Shown: positions 41,504 through 49,873, numbered from the stretch's first letter. The stretch: DNA of 64,000 bases from UBA5066 sp048500275 (GCA_048500275.1 JASNYI010000003.1:124001-188000), one strand, 5' to 3'. The notes: a model not told the origin generated them from the sequence alone. A program made the numbers and translations.

Positions 41504-42409
41504 ATGTTTCGCCCACGCTCGTCCCGCCCGCTCATCCTCCTCGTCGACGACGACCCTTACCAGTCCGAGGTCGCGTCCTTCATCGCGGAGGAGCTCGACT
41601 GCGACTTCGAGAGCGCCCTCTCGGGCACCGAGGCGCTGGAGAAGGTGGCCCGCAGGTCCCCCGACGTCGTCCTCCTCGACGTGAAGATGGACGACCTCTC
41701 CGGGTACGAGGTCTGCCGCCGGATCAAGACGCTCCCCGAGACGGCCGACACCCAGGTCCTTTTCGTGACGGCGCGGACCGAGGAGGAGGACCTTCTCAAG
41801 GGTTTCGAGGCGCTCGCCAACGACTACCTCACGAAGCCGTTCTCCGCGCGCGAGCTGAAGGCGCGGACCAAGAACGCCCTGCGCACCAAGAACCTGCTCG
41901 ACGCGCTGGGGGCCCGAACCCGGTTCCTCGAGCTCCAGCAGGAGATCACCGACAAGCTCGAGGCCGAGGACGCGGGCTCCGACGATCGGCGGCTCCAACT
42001 CCTCGGGCCGATCCTCGACCGGATCTCCCAGCTCTTCGGTGCCGACGGCGTGACGCTCCACTCCCGCAGGCCCGGGCGTCCCGAGACCCGGATGACCCTC
42101 TCCCCGGCCTGGCCGGGAGGGGAGCCCCCCTCCTATCTCGCCGCGCTCGCCCTCTCCGAGGACCCCCGCGTCGAGAAGGCGCCCCGCCTGCCGGGCGAGC
42201 TGCGCGACCCCGCGGGCGACTGGGTCGTCGTGGCCGCGCCCCTCTGGGTCGGCACCGACCTTCTCGGCACGCTGCGCCTACACCGCCGGGGAGGCCTCCC
42301 GGAAGCCGGGAACTCCACGGAGCTCGAGCACCTCGTCGCGCTCGCCGGGCACCTCGCCCGGACGCTCCACCGGGCCGACCTCATCCAGGCGCTCCGCGAC
42401 TCCGCCTGA
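41504..42409 (+). CDS. Response-regulator receiver protein with GAF-like C-terminal domain
   Basis: The 301-residue protein has a receiver domain (about 9-125; acidic 'LLVDDDPYQ', phospho-acceptor Asp in 'DVVLLDVKMDD', 'FVTARTEEED', 'YLTKPFSAREL'), a helical linker and a GAF-like domain (about 155-295; 'RISQLFGADGVTLHSR', 'VVVAAPLWVGTDLLGTLRLH'). There is no DNA-binding or catalytic output domain and no kinase gene nearby, so it probably acts by protein contact or by sensing a ligand. The start has no Shine-Dalgarno but follows a promoter closely. Confidence 0.85.
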   Translation: MFRPRSSRPLILLVDDDPYQSEVASFIAEELDCDFESALSGTEALEKVARRSPDVVLLDVKMDDLSGYEVCRRIKTLPETADTQVLFVTARTEEEDLLKGFEALANDYLTKPFSARELKARTKNALRTKNLLDALGARTRFLELQQEITDKLEAEDAGSDDRRLQLLGPILDRISQLFGADGVTLHSRRPGRPETRMTLSPAWPGGEPPSYLAALALSEDPRVEKAPRLPGELRDPAGDWVVVAAPLWVGTDLLGTLRLHRRGGLPEAGNSTELEHLVALAGHLARTLHRADLIQALRDSA

Positions 42410-42436
42410 GCCGCGCGGGGACCGGCCCTGCCCGGC

Positions 42437-42952
42437 CTACCACTCCCCGCGTCGCTGGCGCTTCACGACCTTGCGGAGGACGAGCCCCCGCTTCAGGCTC
42501 GACATCCGCTCGATGAAGAGCCTCGAGTCGAGGTGGTCGATCTCGTGGCAGAAGGCGCGGGCGAGAAGGTCGCTCCCCTCGAGGACCCGCTTCACGCCCT
42601 TCTCGTCGAACGCCTCCACCGCGACGGCCTCGGGCCTCTCGACGATCTCGACGACGTCGGGGAACGACAGGCACCCCTCCTCGTCCCTCACGAAGCCCTC
42701 GGCGTCGACGACCCGGGGATTCACGAGGACGAGGACCTGGGAGGGGTCCTTCCCCACGGAGAGGTCGACGACGCAGACCCTCTTGTTGACTCCGATCTGC
42801 GGCGCGGCGATGCCGAGACCCGGCGCGGCCCAGCCGGTGTCGAGCAGGTCCCGGATGAGACCCGGCAGCGAGGGGTCGTCGAAGTCGACCACGTCCTCGT
42901 TTCGCGCGACCAGCCTGGGGTCGCCGTACTTCACGATGTCCCTGACGGCCAT
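42437..42952 (-). CDS. def: Peptide deformylase
   Basis: The 171-residue metalloenzyme removes the formyl group from nascent proteins. All three motifs are present: 'GLGIAAPQIGV' (about 46-56), 'EEGCLSFPDV' with the metal Cys, and 'CHEIDHLDSRLF' with the HExxH metal ligands. The C-terminal 'VLRKVVKRQRR' is basic. The ATG at 42952 directly abuts the stop of the cyclic-nucleotide-binding gene, so the two are co-transcribed. Confidence 0.95.
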   Translation of the reverse strand: MAVRDIVKYGDPRLVARNEDVVDFDDPSLPGLIRDLLDTGWAAPGLGIAAPQIGVNKRVCVVDLSVGKDPSQVLVLVNPRVVDAEGFVRDEEGCLSFPDVVEIVERPEAVAVEAFDEKGVKRVLEGSDLLARAFCHEIDHLDSRLFIERMSSLKRGLVLRKVVKRQRRGEW

Positions 42953-43771
42953 TCAGCGATCTCCGGCTTCTCTCCGGCGCCGGAGGTCCTCGAGGATGGC
43001 GTCCGCCGCGAAGCGGGCCCGTTCCCGGTGGACGTCCTCCAGCACCTGCCGGACGCGGGGGAACTCCCCGAGTATCCCCGTCCAGGCTTCCGAGCTGATC
43101 TCGAGGCACTCGGCCCCGGTTTCGGCGATGACGGTGGCGGTGCGCGGCCGGCCCGTGAGGAACGCGACCTCTCCGAAAACGTCCCCGGTCGTCAGGACCC
43201 CCATCCGGAGGGTCCCGCCCCCTCCGGCCGCCGGCGCCTCGACGCGGAGGAGCCCCCGGGTGACGATGAAGAGGCTGCGCCCCTGAGATCCGTGCTCCAG
43301 GACGACATCGCCCTCGGCGAAGGTCCGGCGATCGGTGGAGGTGATGAAGCCGGCGATCTCCTCGCTCGTCATGTCGGCGAAGAACCTGGACCGCTCGAGC
43401 CCCTCGGGGATGGCGGGCGCGGGGGCGAGCCCGCCGGGCGGGACCCGGAAGGTCCCGCTCTCTTCCCGGCGGCGGGCCATCTCCTCGCCGTCCCGCCCGG
43501 CCGTCTGTGCCACCGGCGGGGCCGCGTTCCAGGCGCTGATCTGGTGCCTCACGGCGACGGCGAGCGGGAAGCTCCCCTCCCCGGCGAGGTCTGCCGCGAG
43601 CTGCTCGAGGGCGGCGACCGACTCCTCGGTCCGCCCCGCCTCGTGGAGCGCCTCGGCCTCCGCGCGACGTTCCTCGTAGCTCCTCACGGCCGGAACGTCG
43701 GGCGCCGCGTCGCCGGGCGCGACCTCCGAAACCAGGCCCCGAAACTTCTTCTTCAGGAAGTCGAAAACCAC
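42953..43771 (-). CDS. Cyclic-nucleotide-binding domain protein
   Basis: The 272-residue protein has a TPR-like helical N-terminus (about 30-75; 'EALHEAGRTEESVAALEQLA'), a linker and a cNMP-binding domain (about 130-250; 'FFADMTSEEIAGF', 'FAEGDVVLEHGSQGRSLFIV', 'GDVFGEVAFLTGRPRTATV'). The phosphate cassette 'GEVAFLTGRPRTAT' is intact, so cAMP or cGMP binding is plausible. There is no HTH after it, so it is not a CRP-type regulator. The start is GTG without a clear Shine-Dalgarno. Confidence 0.85.
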   Translation of the reverse strand: MVFDFLKKKFRGLVSEVAPGDAAPDVPAVRSYEERRAEAEALHEAGRTEESVAALEQLAADLAGEGSFPLAVAVRHQISAWNAAPPVAQTAGRDGEEMARRREESGTFRVPPGGLAPAPAIPEGLERSRFFADMTSEEIAGFITSTDRRTFAEGDVVLEHGSQGRSLFIVTRGLLRVEAPAAGGGGTLRMGVLTTGDVFGEVAFLTGRPRTATVIAETGAECLEISSEAWTGILGEFPRVRQVLEDVHRERARFAADAILEDLRRRREAGDR

Positions 43772-43854
43772 GCACCAAGGGTGACGTGCGGAAGCGCCCC
43801 GGTCAAGCGTTCCGTCTCGAGCCCCGAACCCAAGGCGTCCCCGGGAGGTGACTG

Positions 43855-43896
43855 CCCCCGTGGCACGGGGGTCGCATCCTCCCGGACGGGAGGATG
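43855..43896 (+). promoter_or_regulatory. Two adjacent hairpins, the second covering a Shine-Dalgarno
   Basis: Stem 1 is CCCCCGT/ACGGGGG (43855-43861 with 43865-43871). Stem 2 is CATCCTCCC/GGGAGGATG (43875-43883 with 43888-43896, loop GGAC), 3 nt later. The 3' arm of stem 2 contains the GGGAGG that should initiate the next gene at ATG 43903. It could limit translation or be a cis-regulatory RNA element; no ligand is known. Confidence 0.5.
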
Positions 43897-43902
43897 ACTC
43901 AG

Positions 43903-46236
43903 ATGACCCACAGAGCCAACCTTGCCGCCCTCGCAGTCGCCCTCCTCCTCCCGGCCGGCGTGGCCGCAGCGCAGAGGGAGGGGTACTCGTACCTCTCCTG
44001 GGTCGGCCCCGACGTCTCCCTCGTCTCCGTCGCGGACGACGATTCGACGGCCCGCCCGAACACGCCGATCCTCGCGGGGGACCGCCTGAGCACCGGCCCC
44101 TCCTCCCGCGCCGAGGCGATCCTCGCCGACGGGAACATCCTCAGGATCGACGTCCGGACGACCGTTCGCTTCGACCGCCTCGCCAGGACCTACGAGAGCG
44201 AGGACACCCGGAACCTCGTCTACGTCGAGAGAGGCGCCGTCTCGCTCGAGCACCGCTGGTCGACGACGCGCGACGAGGCGACCCGGATCGACACGAACGA
44301 CGCGACGGTCCTCTTCCCGGACGAGGGCGTCCTCCGGATCGAGACCGGCCGGCGGGGCACCGAGATCTACGTGGTCTCCGGGCGCGCCGAGGTCTATGCC
44401 CGCTCGGGGCGGACGACGCTGCGCGGCGGCCAGTACGCCTTCGCCGGCGGCGAGGCCGAGCTCGAGGTCGACTGGCTCGGCGTGCCCCGCGACCAGTTCA
44501 CCCGGTTCGTCGAGGAGCGCAGGGACCTCGCCTCTGGCCTGTCCGTGACGGAAGGCGATTCCGAAGGCTACGAGTACGACTACGCCGTCGCGGACTTCGA
44601 CGAGCACGGGTCGTGGGTCTCGGTGGGCGGCGCGCGGGCCTGGCGGCCGAATGTCGCCGTCGGCTGGAGGCCGTACGTGGACGGCTACTGGCGCTGGTCT
44701 CCGGTCGGCCTGACCTGGGTCTCCTACGAGCCGTGGGGCTGGCTTCCCTACCACTACGGCTCCTGGATCTGGGAACCCGGTTTCGGCTGGTGCTGGGTGC
44801 CGGGCGTGAGGTACTCGCCGGCCTGGGTCTACTGGAGCTACACGCCTTCCTGGGTCGGCTGGTGCCCGATCGGCTACTACGGTGGGTACTACGGTGGCTA
44901 CTACGGTGGTCCCCATGGCTCGTACTACCGGACCTCGGCCCGCTACCGGCGGGGAGCGGAACGCTGGACGCACGCTTATCCCCACCTGAGGGGCCCCGTC
45001 GACGTCACGCGAATCGACCCCCGCGGCTGGAGCTACACGTCGGTCAGCCGGCTCGGCTCGCGTCTCGACTCCCGGCGCGACGTCCTCGGGCACGAGCGCG
45101 TCGGGTTCCGGCCGGGCGAGCGCGGCCTCGTCGCGACGACGCCCCTGCGGATCGACCGCGGACGGGGCGGATCGGTGACGACCGTCGTCCAGGACGCTGT
45201 CCGCAGGATCCCACAGACTCTCGGCGCCGCGGGTCGCGGAGGAGGCGAGACCGCCGACCTCACTCCGATCCTTCGCCGGGACGGCACTCTCGGCACGAAG
45301 GAGACCGCGGACCTGCGCCGCTCCCTGGTGACCCCGGGCCTGGACCCCGGCTACCGGCCCGTGCCGGCCGAGCAGGTCGCCGCGCCCCGCCGGGAAGGAC
45401 CGGTCGGTGCCAGCCCGGCTCTCCCCTCGCGCGGCGGGGGCGCCGGATCGGGCGTCGCCTCCACGCCCTCCCGCGGCGCGGACCCGGCCGCTCCTTCCCG
45501 GGGCGGAGACCGCGAGGCCTGGCGCGACGGCGGGACCGCCACCCCGGCCCGTCCCGGCCCTTCGATCGGGACCGCACCGGGGCGCGCGGCCGCGCCGACG
45601 CTCGAGGGCGGCTTCGGCCGGGAAAGCGGCGTTCGCGGGGACGACGGATGGCGTTCGCCCGGGAGCGAACCGACGACGAAGGTCCCCTCTCGCACGTTCG
45701 ACGTCCCCCCGCGTCGCGCGGCGCCAGCGGACGAGACGTCCGCGAACCCCGCGGGTCCCGGAGGGAGAGCCACGGCCCCCGCACCCGAGCCGGGGCGATC
45801 CACGACCGCTCCTCCGGCGAGGCGGGACGCGCCGACCGAGCCCGGCACCCAGCCTCCCCCCGCGCGGCACGAGTCGCCCGCGCCGCGGGGCGACGAGGGG
45901 TGGCGAGGAGCGGAGGCTCCGCGCGCGGCGCCCGCGCCCCGTACCGAGGCCCCGCCCTCCCGTTCCTACGAGGCTCCGCGCGCGGCGCCCGCGCCCCGTA
46001 CCGAGGCCCCGCCCTCCCGTTCCTACGAGGCTCCGCGCGCGGCGCCCGCGCCCCGCTCCGAGGCCCCGCCCTCCCGCTCCTACGAGGCTCCGCGCGCGGC
46101 GCCCGCGCCCCGCTCCGAGGCCCCGCCCTCCCGTTCCCACGAGGCTCCGCGCGCGGCGCCCGCGCCCCGCTCCGAGCCCCCGCCCCCTTCCAGGCCGAAC
46201 GAGGTTTCCTCCCGTAGCGCGTCCCCGCGCGGCTGA
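43903..46236 (+). CDS. Secreted FecR/DUF6600-like protein with Pro/Ala-rich repeat tail
   Basis: The 777-residue protein has a signal peptide (about 1-23), a FecR-like beta-helical region (about 30-160; 'PNTPILAGDRLSTGPSSRAE', 'VVSGRAEVYARSGRTTLRGG') and a Trp/Tyr/Gly-rich segment (about 215-310; 'AWRPNVAVGWRPYVDGYWRW', 'YYGGYYGGYYGG') typical of DUF6600. The long, disordered Arg/Pro/Ala-rich C-terminal half ends in five 19-residue repeats. Such proteins are exported and of unknown function. ATG 43903, 9 nt after GGGAGG, was preferred to 43894, which lies within that hairpin. Confidence 0.75.
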   Translation: MTHRANLAALAVALLLPAGVAAAQREGYSYLSWVGPDVSLVSVADDDSTARPNTPILAGDRLSTGPSSRAEAILADGNILRIDVRTTVRFDRLARTYESEDTRNLVYVERGAVSLEHRWSTTRDEATRIDTNDATVLFPDEGVLRIETGRRGTEIYVVSGRAEVYARSGRTTLRGGQYAFAGGEAELEVDWLGVPRDQFTRFVEERRDLASGLSVTEGDSEGYEYDYAVADFDEHGSWVSVGGARAWRPNVAVGWRPYVDGYWRWSPVGLTWVSYEPWGWLPYHYGSWIWEPGFGWCWVPGVRYSPAWVYWSYTPSWVGWCPIGYYGGYYGGYYGGPHGSYYRTSARYRRGAERWTHAYPHLRGPVDVTRIDPRGWSYTSVSRLGSRLDSRRDVLGHERVGFRPGERGLVATTPLRIDRGRGGSVTTVVQDAVRRIPQTLGAAGRGGGETADLTPILRRDGTLGTKETADLRRSLVTPGLDPGYRPVPAEQVAAPRREGPVGASPALPSRGGGAGSGVASTPSRGADPAAPSRGGDREAWRDGGTATPARPGPSIGTAPGRAAAPTLEGGFGRESGVRGDDGWRSPGSEPTTKVPSRTFDVPPRRAAPADETSANPAGPGGRATAPAPEPGRSTTAPPARRDAPTEPGTQPPPARHESPAPRGDEGWRGAEAPRAAPAPRTEAPPSRSYEAPRAAPAPRTEAPPSRSYEAPRAAPAPRSEAPPSRSYEAPRAAPAPRSEAPPSRSHEAPRAAPAPRSEPPPPSRPNEVSSRSASPRG
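45913..46197 (+). repeat. 57-bp tandem repeat, five copies, in frame
   Basis: Five consecutive 57-bp units (45913, 45970, 46027, 46084, 46141) encode EAPRAAPAPR(T/S)EAPPSRSY. The first four are nearly identical, differing at a Thr/Ser codon and a Tyr/His codon; the last diverges. The unit length is a multiple of three, so copy-number change would keep the frame. Confidence 0.92.
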
Positions 46237-46303
46237 CGACGGACGGACCGACGGCGCCGCACCCGGACGACGCCGTCCGGGGCAGCCCCACTACAATGCC
46301 GGG

Positions 46304-46552
46304 ATGGCGTCGGGGAAGTCGGGACGGCTGTTGCAGCTCCTCCTCGGGTTCTACTTCCTCGAGGCCGGTCTCTTTCTCGTCCTCGCACCCTGGAGCCGGC
46401 TCTGGTCCCAGCGCGTCGTCCTGCCGGCCCCCGCGGCGCTGGAGCCGCTTCTCGCCTCGCCCTCCTTCCGCGGCTTCGTCGCCGGCGTCGGAATCCTCCA
46501 CCTCGTCCTGGCCGTCCGCGAGCTGCTCGGGCGCAGGGGAGCCCAGGCGTGA
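46304..46552 (+). CDS. Small two-helix membrane protein, unknown function
   Basis: The 82-residue protein has two hydrophobic stretches (about 8-28, 'LLQLLLGFYFLEAGLFLVLA', and 57-74, 'FRGFVAGVGILHLVLAV') separated by a short loop. I recognise no family. TACAAT (46292-46297) ends 6 nt before the ATG and could be the -10 of a leaderless transcript. Its stop overlaps the GTG of acpS by 4 nt. Confidence 0.6.
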   Translation: MASGKSGRLLQLLLGFYFLEAGLFLVLAPWSRLWSQRVVLPAPAALEPLLASPSFRGFVAGVGILHLVLAVRELLGRRGAQA

Positions 46553-46989
46553 CGGCCGGGGCCAGCCCTGGCGAGGCGCTCCTCGCCGCCGCCTACCCGC
46601 ACGGCGGGATCGTCCTCGGGCTCGGCGTCGACCTGTGCGAGATCGACCGGATCGAGGCGGCGCTCGCGCGCCACGGGGCGCGGTTCCTCGAGAGGGTCTG
46701 CGTGCCGGGCGAGGTGCGGAGACCGCTCGGCTCCCGCCGGATCGGCGAGCACGTCGCGGGCCTCTTCGCCGCCAAGGAGGCGGCCATGAAAGCCCTCGGC
46801 ACCGGAATGAGGGGAGTCGCCTTCCGCGAGATCGCGGTGGCCCGCGAGCCAGGAGGCCCGCCGCGGCTGGCCCTGACCGGCCGGGCCAGGACCCGGGCCG
46901 ACGAGCTGGGCGTCGTCGCCGCCCACGTCACGATCACCCACGGCCGGCGGGACGCGGCGGCCGTGGTCCTCCTGCTCGGTCGCCGGTAG
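46549..46989 (+). CDS. acpS: Holo-[acyl-carrier-protein] synthase
   Basis: The 146-residue enzyme transfers 4'-phosphopantetheine from CoA to acyl carrier protein. The magnesium site 'LGLGVDLCEIDRIEAALARH' (about 23-42) and 'GLFAAKEAAMKALGTGMRG' are intact, and 'VAAHVTITHGRRDAAAVVLL' closes the fold. It carries about 20 extra residues before the usual start. The GTG overlaps the upstream stop, which supports the longer form. Confidence 0.9.
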   Translation: MTAGASPGEALLAAAYPHGGIVLGLGVDLCEIDRIEAALARHGARFLERVCVPGEVRRPLGSRRIGEHVAGLFAAKEAAMKALGTGMRGVAFREIAVAREPGGPPRLALTGRARTRADELGVVAAHVTITHGRRDAAAVVLLLGRR

Positions 46990-47000
46990 ACTCGACGCTC

Positions 47001-47459
47001 GTGGAAGAGGCCGAAGATCTCCGCGGGAGCCGGATCCTGATCGTCGACGACGAGCCGTACCTCCGCAAGCTCCTCGCGTTCAAGCTCCGGACGGCGGGGC
47101 TGGTCCCGCTCGAGGCGGCCGACGGGGAGGAAGCGCTCGCGGCCGCCCTCTCGGAGGCTCCGGACGCCGTCCTGCTCGACGTCTCCCTCTCGCCCGGGTT
47201 CACGGGCTTCGACGTGCTCCGCCGCCTGAAGGAGATCCCGCGGACCGCCTCGATCCCGGTCGTCTTCCTCACCGCGAGGGTCCGCCCGGAGGAGAGGGCG
47301 ACCGGGCTCGGCCTCGGCGCGGTGCGCTTCCTGACGAAACCGTTCTCTACGAAGACGCTTCTCGAGGAGCTGGGGGGAGTGCTCGCCGCCGCGCGAGACG
47401 AGGCGGCGAAAGGGGGCCCCGCGCCTCTCGGCGAAGGGCCCCCGGAGACGATGGTCTAG
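47001..47459 (+). CDS. Single-domain response regulator
   Basis: The 152-residue protein is one receiver domain: 'RILIVDDEPYLRKLLAFKLR', phospho-Asp in 'DAVLLDVSLSPGFTG', 'VVFLTARVRPEERATG' and 'RFLTKPFSTKTLLEEL'. There is no output domain and no kinase partner nearby. TAGACT (46987-46992) ends 8 nt before the GTG start. Its TAG stop overlaps the TAG of rplQ on the other strand. Confidence 0.85.
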   Translation: MEEAEDLRGSRILIVDDEPYLRKLLAFKLRTAGLVPLEAADGEEALAAALSEAPDAVLLDVSLSPGFTGFDVLRRLKEIPRTASIPVVFLTARVRPEERATGLGLGAVRFLTKPFSTKTLLEELGGVLAAARDEAAKGGPAPLGEGPPETMV

Positions 47460-48106
47460 GCGCCGCCCGCCTTGCGGGGAGTGCGCGTGGTCGAGCCGCC
47501 CTTCTTCTCGGCCTTGGCCCTCGGGGCCTTCGGCGCGGCGGTCTTGGGGGTCTTCGCGGCGGCCTTCGGGGTCTTCGGCTTCTTCTCGGCCTTCTGGTCG
47601 CCGGCCGCCTCGGCCGGCTCTCCGGCCTTGGCGCCGTCCTTCTCCGGCCCGCCCTTCCCGGTCACGAGGCGACGCGCCTTGTCGAGGAGCGACTCCTTCT
47701 TCTCGGTGACGGCCTTCTCGGCGGCCTTCTTGTCGGCGCGCCGCTGGGCGAAGTCGAAGTCGACGAACTCGAGGATCGCCTTCTCGGCGGCGTCGCCGGG
47801 GCGCTGGCCGAGCTTCAGGATCCTGGTGTAGCCGCCCGGGCGCGTCGCGAAGCGGGGCGCGATCTCGTCGAACAGGCGCTTGGCCGCGTCCTGGCTGACG
47901 TCCCGGAGGGCGAGCCGGCGGGCGTGGAGCCCTCCCCTCTTGCCGAGCGTGACGAGCTTCTCGGCGAGGGGCCGGAGCTCCTTCGCCTTCGAGAGCGTCG
48001 TCTGGATCCGCTCGTGCAGGAGGAGCGAGGTGAGCTGATTGCGGAAGAGGGCCTTTCTGTGCGCGCTGGTCCGCCCCAGCTTGCGTCCGGCCCGGTTGTG
48101 CTGCAT
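47456..48106 (-). CDS. rplQ: 50S ribosomal protein L17 with long C-terminal extension
   Basis: Residues 1 to about 120 are a normal L17 ('MQHNRAGRKLGRTSAHRKAL', 'RNQLTSLLLHERIQTTLSKA', 'TRILKLGQRPGDAAEKAILE'), located at the peptide exit tunnel. Another ~95 residues of Lys/Ala/Pro-rich, probably disordered sequence follow ('KPKTPKAAAKTPKTAAPKAP'), giving 216 residues instead of about 120. It ends the alpha operon after rpoA. Confidence 0.95.
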   Translation of the reverse strand: MQHNRAGRKLGRTSAHRKALFRNQLTSLLLHERIQTTLSKAKELRPLAEKLVTLGKRGGLHARRLALRDVSQDAAKRLFDEIAPRFATRPGGYTRILKLGQRPGDAAEKAILEFVDFDFAQRRADKKAAEKAVTEKKESLLDKARRLVTGKGGPEKDGAKAGEPAEAAGDQKAEKKPKTPKAAAKTPKTAAPKAPRAKAEKKGGSTTRTPRKAGGA

Positions 48107-48117
48107 CGGTCAGGTCC

Positions 48118-49089
48118 TCAGCGACCCGCGCCCGTGGGAGCCTCGAGCTTCATGCCGAAGGCGAGTCCCTTCTCGCGCAGGATCTCCTTGATCTCGTTCA
48201 GGCTCTTGCGCCCGAAGTTCTTCGTCTCGAGCATTTCCTTCTCGGTCTTCTGCACGAGCTCCCGAAGGCTCCGGATCCCGGCGTTCTTCAGGCAGTTCGC
48301 GCTCCTCACCGAGAGCTCCAGCTCTTCGACGTTCGTGTCGAGCAGGGCGTCGAGCTCGCTCTGGGGGATCTCCGGCCCGATCGGCGTCGCGCCTTCCTCG
48401 GTCTCGAGGTTGACGAAGATGGCCAGGTGCTCGCGAAGGAGGACGGCGGCGATCCCGACCGCGTCGCGCGGGGTGATCGTGCCGTTCGTCCAGACCTCGA
48501 GAACGAGCTTGTCGTAGTCAGTCGCCTGGCCGACGCGGGCGGCCTCGACGTGGTAGTTCACGCGCCGCACGGGCGAGTGGGCCGAGTCGAGCGGGATGGT
48601 CCCGATCGGCGCCTCGGCGTCGAAGTTGCGGTCGGCCGGGACGTACCCCCGGCCCTTCGTGACCGTCGCCTCGAGGCGGAGCCGTCCCCCCTCGGCGAGC
48701 GTCGCGACGGGGGCCTCCGGGTTGAGGATCTCCACCTGCGCGTCGTCCTCGAAGGCGTCTGCCGTCACGAGGCCCCTCGTCTTCGCGTCCAGGACGAGCA
48801 TGCGCGGCCCGTCCTCGTGCATCCGGATGGCGAGGCTCTTGAGGTTCAGGATGACGTCGGTCACGTCCTCGACGACGCCCGTCATCGCGGTGAACTCGTG
48901 CTCGACGCCGTCGATCTTGACGGCGGTGATCGCCGCTCCCTCGATCGACGAGAGGAGGACGCGCCGGAGCGCGTTCCCGACCGTCGTTCCCCAGCCGCGC
49001 TCGAGCGGCTGGGCAGTGAAGCGGCCGTAGTTCCCCGACTCCTCGTCCACCTCGAGGCGGTTCGGTCGCTGGAAGCCCTTCCACATCAT
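48118..49089 (-). CDS. rpoA: DNA-directed RNA polymerase alpha subunit
   Basis: The 323-residue subunit has the N-terminal assembly domain ('RFTAQPLERGWGTTVGNALR', 'LLSSIEGAAITAVKIDGVEH') and the C-terminal domain (about 250-310; 'ELELSVRSANCLKNAGI', 'NFGRKSLNEIKEILREKGL') that contacts UP elements and activators. The length is standard, and it sits between rpsD and rplQ as usual. Confidence 0.97.
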   Translation of the reverse strand: MMWKGFQRPNRLEVDEESGNYGRFTAQPLERGWGTTVGNALRRVLLSSIEGAAITAVKIDGVEHEFTAMTGVVEDVTDVILNLKSLAIRMHEDGPRMLVLDAKTRGLVTADAFEDDAQVEILNPEAPVATLAEGGRLRLEATVTKGRGYVPADRNFDAEAPIGTIPLDSAHSPVRRVNYHVEAARVGQATDYDKLVLEVWTNGTITPRDAVGIAAVLLREHLAIFVNLETEEGATPIGPEIPQSELDALLDTNVEELELSVRSANCLKNAGIRSLRELVQKTEKEMLETKNFGRKSLNEIKEILREKGLAFGMKLEAPTGAGR

Positions 49090-49117
49090 CGTTCGCTTCT
49101 CCTCGGGTCCGCGCCCG

Positions 49118-49744
49118 TCACTTGCTGTAGAGCTCGACGATGAGCTTCTCGTTGACCTGCAGGGAGACGTCCTCGCGGCGCGGGAGCGCCCGGACGGTGC
49201 CCTTGAACTCGGAGGCGGCGAGCTCGAGCCACTCGGGAACGCCGCGCCCCTTGGCGGAGTCGACGGCCGCGACGACGCCCGGGTTCGAGCGGCTCCGCTC
49301 CTTGATCGCGACGACGGCGCCCGCCCCGACGACGAAGCTCGGGACGTCGACCTTGCGGCCGTTCACCGTGACGTGGCCGTGGCGGACGAGCTGCCTCGCC
49401 TGCTGGCGGGAGGCGGCGAAGCCGAGCCGGTGGACGACGTTGTCCAGACGGCGCTCGAGGAGGGAGAGGAGGTTCTCGCCGGTGACGCCGCGCATCCGCT
49501 CGGCCCGGTCGAAGGTGAGGCGGAACTGCCCCTCGAGGAGCCCGTAGAACCTCTTCAGCTTCTGCTTCTCGCGAAGCTGGATGCCGTAGCCGAGGATCTT
49601 CGAGCGCCGACGGCCGTGCTGACCCGGCGGGAAGTTGCGGCGCTCGATGGCGCACTTGTTCGTGAAGCAGCGGTCGCCCTTGAGAAAGAGCTTCATGGCC
49701 TCGCGCCGGCAGAGCCGGCAGACGGATTCGCGATAACGCGCCAC
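49118..49744 (-). CDS. rpsD: 30S ribosomal protein S4
   Basis: The 208-residue protein begins with a four-cysteine zinc-binding form ('CRLC', then 'CFTNKC') and has the S4 RNA-binding domain (about 95-160; 'LDNVVHRLGFAASRQQARQL', 'VRHGHVTVNGRKVDVPSF'). It initiates assembly of the 16S 5' domain and in many bacteria represses its own operon. A 200-nt spacer with hairpins precedes it. Confidence 0.97.
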   Translation of the reverse strand: MARYRESVCRLCRREAMKLFLKGDRCFTNKCAIERRNFPPGQHGRRRSKILGYGIQLREKQKLKRFYGLLEGQFRLTFDRAERMRGVTGENLLSLLERRLDNVVHRLGFAASRQQARQLVRHGHVTVNGRKVDVPSFVVGAGAVVAIKERSRSNPGVVAAVDSAKGRGVPEWLELAASEFKGTVRALPRREDVSLQVNEKLIVELYSK

Positions 49745-49873
49745 GGGAACGGATACCTCCAGGCCGACTCCGTCGTTTCGTTCCGCCCTTCTTCCCGGCC
49801 CGGAGTCGGGAGCCGGTTTACGGACGCCGGCACGCTCGCGGCGCGCCGGGCTCGCCCCTCTCGGGGAGGGGCC

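Noticed and set aside
45913..46197. Regular repeats considered as a CRISPR array
   Set aside because: The 57-bp units are directly tandem with no unique spacers, encode an in-frame peptide repeat and have no cas genes nearby.
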